This document shows, piece by piece, positions 1 to 10,753 of a stretch of 64,000 nucleotides of DNA. Source of the stretch: Theropithecus gelada (taxonomy: Eukaryota; Chordata; Mammalia; Primates; Cercopithecidae). Every line of letters starts with the position of its first letter. The stretch's first letter is position 1. The stretch covers positions 156,745,732 to 156,809,731 of the forward strand of contig NC_037673.1 in the NCBI RefSeq assembly GCF_003255815.1, in the 5' to 3' direction. Both the position numbers and the translations under genes were made by a program. The notes below the pieces were generated by a model, which saw nothing but the letters and a program-made list of their open reading frames with translations, searched no databases and was not told where the DNA came from.

Positions 1-305
1 TCCCGTGCATCTCTGGTGTCTACCCACTCCATGCCAGCCCTGCCCCCTCCTCAGTTACGACAACCAACAATGTTTCCAGATACTGCCAAATGTCCCAGGA
101 AGACAAAGTGGCCTCCAGTTGAGAAGCACGGGACTGGAGAGAAATACTGCAGGAAGCCGAGAGGGTGAGGCAGTGGGAGCTGGAAGGAATGTGGAAGGCA
201 GGAGAGTCAGCCTCCCCCTGCTCCGGAAACTCCTCAGTCAGCTCCTCTGCTCTGTCCCTGGAGACCGCTTGTCTCTGCTGGAGGCTTCCTCCTGATAAGG
301 CTGCT

Positions 306-307
<2 letters not shown>
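1..307. other. unique sequence with a MER20-like fragment
   Basis: No gene seen. Bases about 50-110 (acgacaaccaa..tgccaaatgtccc) resemble part of the hAT-Charlie element MER20. The rest is unassigned. Confidence 0.4.

Positions 308-351
<44 letters not shown>
308..351. repeat. (TG)n microsatellite
   Basis: About 22 uninterrupted TG units, followed by a GA-rich tract to ~480. Frames through it are artefacts. Confidence 0.95.
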
Positions 352-354
<3 letters not shown>

Positions 355-875
355 AGAGACACAGAGAGAGAGAGAGAGAGGAGCAGGAGGTGGGGGAAGG
401 AGCTGGAGAGGGAAGGGAGAAGGAGAGAAGAAGGGGGAGGGAGTGGGGAGAGGGATTGCAGAAGACAGAAGGAGAGAGCTAGGAGGCTGAAAATACCTCT
501 GGCCCCCAGGTCCCTAGTTTCTGCACAGACCCAAGATACAGCCCTGGGGACCTGGGGACCTCTGGCTGCATAGTCTGGGGTCCTTTGTCCCCTCCTCTTA
601 GTGACCTGAGGGAGATGATTCAGGCCGGAAGGGGTGCAAAGTGGGAAGAGGAAGGTGGGAAGAGGAAGACACCCAGTCTTTGCTCTCCCTGTCCCCCCAA
701 GACAATCCCCCAGCAGGTCTGTCTTCTGTGCCTCCAAAATCCACCAGGGTCAGACTCCTCCCACCCGCCCCATCAGCCGCCACCTCTTTGTTTCTGGAGT
801 TACCACCTCGCTGGTCTCCCTGCTTCCACACTCCCTCTTCCTATCATGTGTTCTCCAGGAAGCAGATAGAATGAC
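352..875. other. GA-rich tract and unique sequence
   Basis: Purine-rich to about 480 (gagaga, ggaagg runs), then unique sequence with no recognisable exon or repeat. Confidence 0.5.
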
Positions 876-1380
876 ATGAAAAATGCAAATTGGATCATGC
901 CATCCCCATGCCTAAAGCCCTGTAATGATCCCCTCAGCCCTCAAAATCAAAACCATATCCCTGGCCACAGCCTTCAAGTGTTCATGGTCCCCAGGCCACT
1001 CCTTCACTCATCACCAAACTCCCACCACACTGTCCTTCCTTCTATTCCTTGCCTGCACCATCCCCCTAGCTTTTTACCAACTGAGGTGTTATCTGCAATT
1101 CCTCTGCCTGCTTTTCTCAGCCCTGGGTCCTAAGCATTAAGGTGTCCACGAAGATTCCTTTCTCAGACACACCTTCCCTGCCCACCCCATCTGAAAATGA
1201 CCTCTTCAAATACTGGCCCATCATCCCGTTGTTCTTTATAGCACTTTTGACCCCACACATTATCATCTTAATTCCTGGAGAGCAGGGACCTCACCTGTCT
1301 CTTCTGTATCTCCAGGGCCCATGTGTGGCACACAGTGAGAGGTCAATAACATGGATCAAATAGACAAATAAACGAACGAT
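876..1380 (+). mobile_element. LINE-2 3' end
   Basis: Diverged but ordered match to the L2 3' region: 'cctctgcctgc', 'ctcagacacaccttccctgcc', 'ggagagcagggacctcacctgtct', 'tggcacacagtgagaggtcaataa'. Ancient and non-coding. The candidate exon at 1433 begins just beyond it. Confidence 0.55.
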
Positions 1381-1432
1381 GAGATGGTCTCCAGAGCCCC
1401 TCCCCGAGTGCTGGCTCTTTGTGTCTTTGCAG

Positions 1433-1541
1433 ACTTTGCACCTCTGGCTCCAGGGAGCTCACAGGCAGGGGCTGGTCCAGCCCAGAGGCAACGAAGACAG
1501 TGACCATGACGATGGTGGTGGAGCTGCAGGTGCTGACTCAG
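1433..1541 (+). other. candidate upstream exon of a long FABP6 transcript
   Basis: Seen: a pyrimidine-rich tract and CAG acceptor (1420-1432), 109 nt of unique sequence, then CAG|gtagct. An ATG at 1505 opens a frame MTMVVELQVLTQ that leaves the exon in phase 0. Known: a longer human FABP6 isoform starts tens of kb upstream of the short-form promoter and adds about 49 N-terminal residues. Inference: this could be one of its exons, since it is 31.7 kb before the short start and the gap can splice in phase to an acceptor at 33217-33218 (ctccag|CCTCCC). I could not match it to the isoform sequence from memory; it may be a chance pair of splice signals. Confidence 0.3.
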
Positions 1542-1544
1542 GTA

Positions 1545-2435
1545 GCTCCCTGAAGCTGGAAAGAAGTCATTTGAGGCAAATGAAAGGATGTCCCAGGTCA
1601 CAGTGGGGAGAATACCTTGGGGGGGACTTCTTCACCTTTCTCTATGATGCTAATAACAGACTTGTCATGACTTCAAAGCCTTTTTACTCCTTTCAGCTAT
1701 CTCTCTGTGACTGTCTTTGTGAGAGTCTCATTGTTCTTGTTACTAAGATGGCTTCCCTCAGAGGACGGACACTTGGAGTAGTGGTAGGTTCGGCCACCGT
1801 TAGAGATGATGGCTGTGGGGTCCAGGGCAGCCCCCTGGTCCCCTGGGCTCACCCCCTCCTGTGCCACCCCGGGCCGTGCCGTGCCAATCCAGCCACCAGA
1901 GGGCGCTCCAGGTCACGGCATCCCGGCTCCTTGTAGGCCTGGGGCTGGCGGGCGGGGCTCGGCTGTCTCCTACTGAGGCCTGGCACTTCCTCTCTCTCTT
2001 GCCATTCCTGTCTCCCTGTCTCCCTACCTGGCATCTCCCCCTGCTATCTTCATCCCCCGCCCCTCTCCTTCGTCTCCATCAGCAAACCCACATTGAAGCC
2101 TGACCAGTGGTGAGCCCCAGTGTCTGGTGTGGGGAGGGACACAGACGTGTCCCAGTGGGATCTCCACTCACCAGGGAGCTCACAGCCCAACCTGAATCCC
2201 CACACCAGCCTGGAGCAATGAAGCCTCCTGAAAGGACTGCTGAGGAGAGACAGGCCCTCCTACAAGAGGTGGGGCAGGACATGGCATTCCCCACGGAGGG
2301 GGCTCCACATCCCTCCCACCTACCCCAGCCAGGGGCCCTCTGACTGTGCCACTCATCACGCAGGCGCACCACACAGGACGTCCTGTGATGGAAAAGGCTT
2401 AGGCAGAGTCTGGCTGCCTTATGTCACTCAGGAGT
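1545..2435. other. unique GC-rich stretch with the CTCF motif
   Basis: No repeat and no convincing exon. Holds the CTCF-type site at 1893 and short pyrimidine tracts near 1985-2070. Confidence 0.5.
1893..1907 (+). promoter_or_regulatory. CTCF-type motif
   Basis: CCACCAGAGGGCGCT is a near-perfect match to the CTCF core (CCASYAGRKGGCRS). It is in GC-rich unique sequence with no Alu within 850 bases. Motif orientation is forward on the + strand, toward FABP6. Confidence 0.6.
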
Positions 2436-2439
2436 AAAC

Positions 2440-2635
2440 TGAGGCTCCAGCAGTAAAACTAGTGTGAAGTCTGGATTCAAATCCCAACTCTGCTACTTAA
2501 TAGCTGGAGGACCTTGGACAGGCTACCTAACCTCTCTGAGCTCAGGCTGCAGAAGTGGCAGCCTCTTAGGGTTATGCCAGACCACACATGCAAGGCTTAG
2601 CACTGTGCCTGCAGTTAGTCATTATCCTTAAGAAA
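2440..2635 (+). mobile_element. MIR
   Basis: Core-SINE signatures in order: 'ggattcaaatcccaactctgc', 'ctggaggaccttgg', 'cctctctgagctcag', 'cttagcactgtgcctg'. Bases 2640-2745 resemble an antisense MIR fragment next to it. Confidence 0.7.
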
Positions 2636-2785
2636 GTGGCATACCCATGGCCACATATTCAGCAGAGGTGGCAGACCTAGGCTCAGAATTCCCATCTGAA
2701 CTCTGAACTCTCAGGCCCCAGCTCTTTCTGCCGTTGTGGGCAGAGGCTGCAGGGAACAACAGAGGATGTGAACTCCAGTTGAGTC

Positions 2786-3092
2786 TTTTATTTTATTTTT
2801 TTATTTTTTTTGAGACCGAGTCTCGCTCTTCTCGCTCAGGCTGTGGTGCAGTGGTGTGATCTTGGCTCACTACAACCTCTGCCTCCCAGGTTCAAGCAAT
2901 TCTCCTGCCTCAGCCTCCCGAGTAGCTGGGATTACAGGCGCCCGCCACCATGCCCAGCTAACTTTTTGTATTTTTAGTAGAGACAGGGTTTTGCCATGTT
3001 GGCCAGACTGGTCTTGAACTCCTGACCTCAGGTGATCCACCCGCCTCGGCCTCCCAAAGTGCTGGGATTACAGGCACGAGCCACCACACCCA
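2786..3092 (-). mobile_element. Alu, full length
   Basis: Poly-T head, gagaccgagtctcgctc, both arms and ccaccacacccagc end, i.e. antisense Alu of S type. Confidence 0.95.
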
Positions 3093-3305
3093 GCGAGTCC
3101 TTATTTTGAGGAGAGTTCTGTGTTACTGTCCCCAGCTGTCTCATCTGTGTTCTCCTGCTATGGGCATCTCTTGGGATGGCTCCACACTTCCTCCTGGCCT
3201 GGCCACACCTAATCCTTCAAACCCAGCCCTTGGGTGGGGAGAGGGGAAGGTGGCCTTAGCATTGCCAGGCGAGTATGAACTGGCACAGTCTTCGTGGAGG
3301 CTCTG

Positions 3306-3929
3306 TCAGTGTTTGGCAATCCTCTGACCCAGTTGTTCTACTTCAGGGGATTTAATCCTACAAGAGGGTAATATATATTCACATATGAACATATACATAT
3401 TTGCATGCATATACACATGTATCGCTGAAGGATACATAAGAAACTAGTAGTTTTGAGTTGGGCACCATGGCTTACACCTGAAATCTCAACAGTTTGGTAA
3501 GCTGAAGCAGGAGGATCACTTGAGCCCAGGAGTTCCAGACCAGCCTTGGCAACATGGCAAAACCCCATCTCTAAAAAACAAAACAAACAAACAAACAAAC
3601 AAACAGAAATTAGCAGGGTGTGGAGGCATGCACTTGTAGTCCCAGCCACTTGGGAGGCTGGTGCGGGAGGGTCACTTGAGCCCAGGAGGTCGAGGCTGCA
3701 GTGAGTCAAGATCGTGACACTGCACTCCAGCCTGGGCAACAAAGCGAGACCCTGTCTCAAATAAAACAAAAAATCCCTGAAGGAAGTAGTGATTTTGTTT
3801 GCCTAGGGTGGGAGGTAGGGTGGAAGAGATGGGAGAGAGGGCGGGTGGGAGAGATTTTCCCCATAGCTCTTTTGTTATTCTTGGATATTAAGAGAAGTGG
3901 ATGTATTACCTAGTTAAAAAAATAATTTA
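3306..3929 (+). mobile_element. L1M 3' end split by an Alu
   Basis: Typical old L1 3' UTR text before the Alu ('tctgacccagttgttctact', 'gaaggatacataagaaact') and after it ('ggatgtattacctagttaaa'). The AluJ at 3458-3771 interrupts it and the AluYR at 3930 abuts its end. Confidence 0.7.
3458..3771 (+). mobile_element. Alu (J-like) inside L1M
   Basis: Diverged dimer with (AAAC)n middle linker and 'cctgtctcaaataaaac' tail. Confidence 0.92.
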
Positions 3930-4250
3930 GGCCAGGTGCGGTGGCTCAAGCCTGTAATCCCAGCACTTTGGGAGGCCAAGACAGGCGGATCACGAGGTCA
4001 GGAGATCGAGACCATCCTGGCTAACACCGTGAAACCCCGTCTCTATTAAAAAATACAAAAAACTAGCCGGGCAAGGTGGCGGGCGCCTGTAGTCCCAGCT
4101 ACTCCGGAGGCTGAGGCAGGAGAATGGCGTGAACCCGGGAGGCGGAGCTTGCAGTGAGCTGAGATCCGGCCACTGCACTCCAGCCCGGGCGACAGAGCGA
4201 GACTCCGTTTCAAAAAAATAAATAAATAAAAATAAAAAAATAAAAAATAA
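3930..4250 (+). mobile_element. Young Alu of Old World monkey AluYR type
   Basis: Near-consensus Alu with 'ggctcaagcctgtaatccca', 'aaaactagccgggc' and 'gagatccggccactgc', variants I associate with Cercopithecidae AluYR elements and not with human AluY. Confidence 0.9.
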
Positions 4251-4489
4251 TAATTTAAACGGTTTAAAAATAGGAATGGTAGCCAAATGCAATGCAATAC
4301 AATTAAACAACAAAATAATAAATAAAATCAGAGTTGGGGGAGGAGCCAGGTGGGATTCCCTCTCCCCTTCTCATTTCTCACCCTTCTTCCTCTTTTCCCT
4401 CCCCCTCCTCTCTTTCTTCAGGAAGCCACCTTTCCTGTTTTCTCCAGCCCACAGTGAGCTTTCTTTGAACTCATTCATTCATTCATTCA

Positions 4490-4790
4490 CTTATTTATTT
4501 ATTTTTTGAGACAGGGTCTTACTCTGTCCCTCAGGCTGAATGCAGTGATGTGATCATGGATTACTACAGCCTCAGCCTTCCAGGCTCAAGAGATCCTCCC
4601 ACCTCAGCCTCCTGCACAGCTGGGACTACAGGTGCACACCACCACGCCCAGCTAATTTTTGTATTTTTTTTGTAGAGATGAGGTTTCACCATGTTGCCCA
4701 AGCTGGTCTTGAACTCCTCAGCTCAGGCAATCTGCTCGCCTCCACCTCCCAAAATGCTGGGATAACAGGTGTGAACCACCGCACCCAGCC
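4490..4790 (-). mobile_element. Alu (J-like)
   Basis: Antisense dimer 'gagacagggtcttactctg' to 'ccaccgcacccagcc', flanked by ATTC-rich direct repeats (cattcattcac). Confidence 0.93.
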
Positions 4791-4799
4791 ATTCATTCA

Positions 4800-5030
4800 C
4801 TGATTCATTCTTCATTTATTCATTCACCAAATGTGCCCTTGGGTGGAAGTAGGGATTTAGGCAGACTCTACTTTCTGCTCTCTACAGGGGAGATAGATAT
4901 TAGGAAGACACAATCCTCAGTATTGTCATTATCATTCATTAAAGTACCATGAAGGAGAAGTGGCATGGCAGCACAGAAAAGGGACCTGAACTAGCCTGGA
5001 GGGCCAGAAAGGCTTTTCTGAGAAAGTGAC
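4800..5030 (-). mobile_element. LINE-2 fragment
   Basis: Antisense L2 3' end signature: 'ttcatttattcattcacca' followed by 'aggcagactctactttct' and the 'gagggccagaaaggcttttctgag' segment. Diverged. Confidence 0.5.
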
Positions 5031-5323
5031 TCCTTTATTTCCACTTAATTATTCAAACACTTTCTTTCTCTTATGAAGAAACTCAAATATATACAAACAT
5101 AGAATACCCCATGTACCCATAGCCCAGCTCCATACTGATCAACATGGCCAATCCTACCTTATTCTATCCCACCCACTCCCCTACTTCACCATGTCAAAAA
5201 GCAAAATGTCAACAAATTGAGTTTCAGAAATTTAACTGGCTTTTCTTAGCGATTCATGAATTGGGCGGAATCTCATACACAAAACAGAAAGGTGCTCCGA
5301 TGAGGTGACCAGAGAAGCTGGGC
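5031..5323. other. unassigned intergenic sequence
   Basis: AT-rich unique DNA; nothing recognisable. Confidence 0.4.
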
Positions 5324-5675
5324 TTTTTTTTTTTTTTTTTTTTTTGAGATGGAGTTTCACTCTTGTCACCCAGACTAGAGTGCAATGGCTTGATCTCAGC
5401 TCACTGCAACCTCCGCCTCCCAGGTTCAAGCTATTCTCCTGCCTCAACCTCCGAAGTAGCTGAGATTACAGGCATGCGCCACCACACCGGCTAATTTTTA
5501 TTTATTTATTTATTTTTATTTTTATTTTTATTTTTCGGCTAATTTTTATATTATTAGTAGAGACTGGGTTTCACCGTGGTGGCCAGGCTGGTCTCAAACT
5601 CCTGACCTCAGGTGATCTGCCCACCTCGGCTTCTCAAAGTGCTAGGATTACAGGAGTGAGTCACCACGCCCGGCC
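5324..5675 (-). mobile_element. Alu with internal TTTA/TTTTTA expansion
   Basis: Antisense Alu flanked by perfect direct repeats 'agaagctgggctt' (start ~5311 and ~5676). The mid linker has grown into ~45 bases of (TTTA)n(TTTTTA)n with a duplicated 'cggctaattttta'. Confidence 0.95.
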
Positions 5676-6003
5676 AGAAGCTGGGCTTCATAGGCAGAAA
5701 AATGTTGAAGAAAGCAGAAACAGGGAAAAAAAGGGGACCGGTTATTTCAAAATTACATTCCTTGTAGGGTTAAAGCAGAGGGGACCTCCTTATCATGCTT
5801 TCTCAGGTTGACTGGGGCGTTTTAGCTAGCTGCTGTGAATCTCCTATTTTTTGGAAAACTGGCCTGTTTGTAAGTTCAGTTTGATTATATGGCCCCTCAG
5901 AATGAGTGACTCCATTTTGGTTTGGCCTGACTTGTTAGGGCCTAGTGCAGAAGTTCAGTTCAAAACAATGGCCTCTCATAAATTTTATTTAACAATGCTC
6001 ACC
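5676..6003. other. unassigned intergenic sequence
   Basis: No exon or clear repeat seen. Confidence 0.4.
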
Positions 6004-6141
6004 CTTTTTTTTTTTTTTTTGCTTTGAGACAAAGTCTTGCGATGTTGCCCAGACTGGTCTCAAACTCCTGGGATCAAGCAATCCTTCTGCCTCAGTCACC
6101 TAAGTAGCTGGGACTGTAGGTGCAAACCACTGCACCCAACT
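6004..6141 (-). mobile_element. Alu monomer
   Basis: Poly-T then a single arm, 'gagacaaagtcttgcgatg' to 'ccactgcacccaac'. A free monomer or truncated old Alu. Confidence 0.85.
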
Positions 6142-6185
6142 CCACCCAATTATTTTGAACCAAATCTCAGATACTATATTTCTTT

Positions 6186-6615
6186 GTTTTTTGTTTTTTT
6201 GAGATGGAGTTTTGCTCTTGTTGGCCAGGCTTGAGTGCAATGGTGCAGTCTCAACTCATTGCAACCTCCACCTTCTGGGTTCAAGTGATTCTCCTGCCTC
6301 AGCCTCCCAAGTAGCTGGGATTACAGGCACATGCCACCATGCTTGGCTAATTTTGTATTTTTAATAGAGATGGGGTTTCACCATGTTGGTCAGGCTGATC
6401 TTGAACTTCTGACCTCAGGTGATCTGCCTGCCTTGGCCTCCCAAAGTGCTGGGATTACAGGCACACGCCACCATGCCTGGCTAATTTTGTATTTTTAGTA
6501 GAGATGGGGTTTCACCGTGTTGGTCAGGCTGATCTCGAACTTCTGACCTCAGGTGATCTGCCTGCCTTGGCCTCCCAAAGTGCTGGGATTACAGGCGTGA
6601 GCCACCGCCCCCAGC
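6186..6615 (-). mobile_element. Alu with 134-bp internal tandem duplication
   Basis: Antisense Alu in which 6323-6456 is repeated at 6457-6590 (acaggcac..ctgggatt). The join falls at 'gggattacaggc', a motif present in both Alu arms. Confidence 0.93.
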
Positions 6616-6678
6616 CTCAGACATTATATTTCATCTGTAAATACTTCAGTATAAATCTCCAAAAAATAAGGACTTTTA

Positions 6679-6764
6679 GGCCAGGCGGTGGTTACAGTGA
6701 GCCGAGATTGTGCCACCGCACTCCAGCCTGGGCGACAGAGTGAGACTCTGTCTCAAAAAAAAAA
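6679..6764 (+). mobile_element. Internally deleted Alu
   Basis: First ~8 bases (ggccaggc) joined directly to the 3' half 'ttacagtgagccgagattg' and a poly-A tail. Confidence 0.85.
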
Positions 6765-6779
6765 GAGCCACAGGGTCCT

Positions 6780-6960
6780 CACTGTGGAGCATGCACCTGT
6801 TGTCCTGTACTCTCAGCTACTTGGGAGGTGGAAGCATTGCTTGAACCCAGGAGTTGGAGGCTGCAGTGAGTTATAATCCTGCCATTGCACTCCAGCCTGG
6901 GCAACAGAGTGAGACTCCCCATCTCTAATAAAATAAAGATAAAAATAAAAATAAATAATA
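6780..6960 (+). mobile_element. 5'-truncated Alu
   Basis: Right-arm-only Alu from 'gcatgcacctgttgtcctg' to an A-rich (AAAT)n tail. Confidence 0.85.
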
Positions 6961-7095
6961 CATTTTTTTAAAAAAGGTCAGTATGGAGATGGAGTGAAAT
7001 TCCACGAGGGACACAGAATGAGTGGTGCATGAACGTGCTCAGCCCATGTCTTTCCTTCCCAGCTCCCCCTCATCCCCTGCATCCTATTTTCTTTT

Positions 7096-7400
7096 TCTTT
7101 TCTTTTTTTTTTTTTTGAGATGAAGTTTCTCTCTTGTTGCCTGGGCTGGAGTGCAGTGGCGCAATCTTGGCTCACTGCAACCTCCGCCTCCCAGGTTCAA
7201 GCGATTCTCCTGCCTCAGTCTCCTGAGTAGCTGGGATTACAGGCGCCCACCACCACGCCCGACTAATTTTTCTTATTTTTAGTAGAGACGGGGTTTCACC
7301 ACGTTGGGCAGGCTGGTCTCGAACTCCTGACCTCAGGTGATCTCCCCGCCTTGGCCTCCCAGAGTGCTGGGATTACAGGTGTGAGCCACTGTGCCCAGCT
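7096..7400 (-). mobile_element. Alu, full length
   Basis: T-rich head, gagatgaagtttctctcttg, both arms, end 'ccactgtgcccagct'. TSD-like 'gcatccta' on both sides (7080, 7401). Confidence 0.94.
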
Positions 7401-7847
7401 GCATCCTATTGTCTTTACTGGGAAACACACTGCTGTGGAAAGGGAAAGAAGCCGAGTGCTCAGGGCCTCTCTGAGGTAGGAAGCCTCACCCTGCAAGCAG
7501 CCTTGAGCTGAGGCTTCCTGCTTTCTGAGAAATACCCTCCCGAGGTCTCCAGCTCCATAGGTAGGGATGGGCTGGGGGTTGGAAAGAAAGGGGGCATAAC
7601 AGCTAAGGTTTTCCCTTGGCTTTTTGGGGACCGGTGGTGCCTCAGATAGAGAAGCCCAACACTGAAAGTCTCTCAGAGAATTAAAAAAATATACATGTGG
7701 TAGTCTCGTCTCCCACTGCCAGTATTGTGGTTTTGGCAGAGTTATGATAAGGGCTGAGTCTTCCATCTGGCATGGGACCCAAGGCCTCCCAGTCAAAGAC
7801 AAGATACCATTAATGATTAGATTGTCATCTTGGCCAGGATTTGCTCT
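7401..7847. other. unassigned intergenic sequence
   Basis: Unique sequence; open frames on the - strand here have no recognisable domain. Confidence 0.4.
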
Positions 7848-7944
7848 CTCAGCAGGAAGCAGAGGTTGCAGTGAGCCAAGATCGTACCACTGCACTTTAG
7901 CCTGGGTGACAGAGCAAGACACCATCTCAAAAAAAAAAAAAAAA
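7848..7944 (+). mobile_element. 5'-truncated Alu
   Basis: Only the last ~95 bases: 'gcagaggttgcagtgagcca' through poly-A. Confidence 0.88.
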
Positions 7945-8728
7945 GTCAGTGAAATACATGTTCATACATGTTCAAAGTCACGTACACTTATAAACAGACG
8001 TGCCTGCACACGTGTGCACACTCCTTTCTCACAGGTGCTGTTGGCTTCCCCCTTCCTGACGAACTCTGTCAGATGACCACCATTTCTCCAAGCAGTCTTG
8101 TGTTCTGAAAGGCTGATTCCAATCCCTGTTCCAGGACAGGGAACTTCATTAGTCTAAGCCAGCCCTGGTGGTCTTAGTCCCCCTGATGGAGACTGGTTTA
8201 CCTTTGGGCTATGTGACCAAGTTCTAGCCAATGACACATGGAAAGAAGTTGGCTTGGGGCTCCTGCGAAATTTTCCTTATTCTTGAGAAAGTCATCTCAG
8301 AAGTCAAGACTCATTTACCTGTCACTGGATTCTGTAATGTGAGAGTGTGGGGTATGGAAATGCTGCAGCCATTTTGTGACCTTGAGGATGCAGAATTAAG
8401 CAGAGTGGAGAAGTGGAAATGACCCAGGGCCTCTAATGCTGTTACTGATCCACACAGTCAGTCAACTTGAGCGTCCTCCCTTCCCACCTCTGGAATTCTA
8501 GTCATGAGAGATGTTAACTGGATTTATTGTTTCTTTTTTCTTTTCTTTTTTTTCTTTTATTTTTCTTTCCTTGTAGCTTAAGGCATCAAACTGATACCTT
8601 CCTTCCATAAACACATTCTCCCACATATACATATCCATATATCTGTATATAAACAACTAGAGCCATGTATAGAAAGTCACAGCTGAGCACATGTGTACGC
8701 TGCTTTACATGTATGTGTAAAAAAAGCA
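7945..8728. other. unassigned intergenic sequence
   Basis: Contains a TTTTC-rich tract (8527-8575) and AT/ACATAT-rich DNA (8605-8665). No gene seen. Confidence 0.4.
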
Positions 8729-9039
8729 GGCCAGGCACAGTGACTCACACCTGTAATCCCAGCACTTTGAGAGGCCGAGGAGGGCAGATCACGAGGTCAG
8801 GAGTTCAAGGCCAACCTGGCCAACATGGTGAAACCCCATCTCTACTAACGATACAAAAAATTAGCAGGGCGTGGTGGTGCGTGCCTGTGATTCCAGCTAC
8901 TTGGGAGGTTGGGGCAAGAAAATCGCTTGAACCCAGGAGGCAGAGGCTGGAGTGAGCCGAGATCATTCCACTGCACTCCAGTCTAGGCGACAGAGCAAGC
9001 CTCTGTCTCAAAACAAAACAAAACAAAACAAAAAAAACA
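8729..9039 (+). mobile_element. Alu, full length
   Basis: ggccaggcacagtgactcac to an (AAAAC)n tail. Confidence 0.95.
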
Positions 9040-10035
9040 CATAATATTCTACATGCATCCGCAGTGATTCACACTTAATATACACAAAGAAAAGTATACA
9101 TCCTCCTAGGTACACAGATAGAAGGGCACATATACATCATGTCTCACACATGCATGCAATTCTATGTATAGTACCACAGACATAAATGCACACGGGCAAT
9201 ATGCATCTCTATAACACAGCCACACATGCTGGTTACATTGATGGCAACATTATTTTTTCCCACCCACATCTAAACAGCTACAAAGTGCATACCCACAACT
9301 CTGAGGGCTGCTTGGCTATGAGCACCTGGGGCTGAAGAAAGTTCAGGAAGTAGTTAGGAGAGGGACTTACAGACCAGAACACCACCAAGGATTGAGGAGG
9401 TCATGTCCAGGGCGGCTTGGACATGCACGGCAGCGCCTGGGTCATGGATGCTAGACACAGCACCAAGGCAAGCTGTGATTAGAGTGTTTCCACCTTCAAC
9501 GGATAAAAAAAAACTTACTCTCACCTGCCCCAGGACCTCCTTCCATACAGATGAAAAACATACTTTGCCCTTCAAGTAGCTCTTTTTGTTTTCCTCATAG
9601 GCAAATAATTGAGTTAGACGTTGCACAAAAGTCAGTTTTTTTCCCATTTATGCTACTGGGCATTCTAGGTAGAAGGAAAAGTGCAAAGGCAAGGAAATGC
9701 AAAATAGCACAGTGAGTTTAGGGGATTCCAGTGGAAATGAGTTTGCAGCAGAAACCGAGGGTATGACAGAAGATGAGGTAGGGAAATGGGCAAGGGACAC
9801 ATCACGAACCTAGGTTTACCTCTAAACTCCCACGGCCCAATCCATTCATCCGGACTCCCCGGGTCACATGACTTTGCTCCTAGGCCTGCATCTTCCATCC
9901 ATCAGCTTTCTCATGCCAAACACCCAGATTAAATGGATAACCAAGACGTTTTAGGAGACAAGGTAGCAATAGTCAAATTTTCCTTCTGGCTTTTGTGTGG
10001 GGTTATTTAGGTTTTCTGCTCTAACTTACCCTTCT
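9040..10035. other. unassigned intergenic sequence
   Basis: ACA/CAT-rich to ~9230, then unique DNA. Segment 9650-9740 ('gaaaagtgcaaaggcaagg') faintly resembles L2. No exon evident. Confidence 0.4.
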
Positions 10036-10039
10036 TTTG

Positions 10040-10745
10040 TTTCTTTTTTATAACAGAGAGGAGTTACCAAGGACATTCTTGCTAAATCAGTTTTTATTTA
10101 TTATTCAACAATGTAAATTCATCTTTCAAAAATGTCATGTTTCCAAGTTTAATAAAAAGCTATTTCCAAAACAGTACATATGGTATGTTCCCATTTTGGA
10201 TAAAATGTTTGCATGTATATTTATATGTGCATATAATAAGGTCTGGAAGTAAATACACACCAACTGTTAAACAACAGTTACATATGAGTGATGGGATTTT
10301 GGTCATCTTTACCTCCTTTTTTTTTTTTTTTTTTTTGAGATGAAGTCTCTCTCTCGTCCCCCAGGCTGGAGTGCAATGGCACGATCTCGGCTCACTGCAA
10401 CTTCCGCCTCCTGGCTTCAAGCGATTCTCCTGCCTCAGCCTCCCCAGTAGCTGGGATTACAGGCGCCTGCCACAACACCTGGCTAAGTTTTGTATTTTTA
10501 ATAGAGACGGAGTTTCACCATGTTGGCCAGGCTGGTCTCGAACTCCTGACCTCAGGCGATCCACCCGCCTTGGCCTCCCAAAGTGCTGGGATTACAGGAG
10601 TGAGACACCGGGCCCAGCCATCTTTATCTTCTTCAGACTTTTCTGCATTTTTTCTGAATTTTATTTTAAACATTTCTGAATTTTATGCATTCTCTGAATT
10701 TTATGTTACTTTTATCATCAGAAGAAAATGATTTAAAATTATTTT
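10040..10745 (+). mobile_element. L1M 3' end split by an Alu
   Basis: L1 3' UTR text ('acaccaactgttaaacaac', 'gtgatgggattttggtcatc', then 'gacttttctgcattttttc' and 'gttacttttatcatcagaa') interrupted by an antisense Alu at 10316-10618. Confidence 0.65.
10316..10618 (-). mobile_element. Alu inside L1M
   Basis: Antisense full-length Alu; 'catcttta' flanks both sides. Confidence 0.95.
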
Positions 10746-10753
10746 TAAAGTTT

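Noticed and set aside
234..737. 167-residue - strand frame
   Set aside because: Runs through the TG and GA repeats, has a poly His-Thr stretch, no domain and no splice context.
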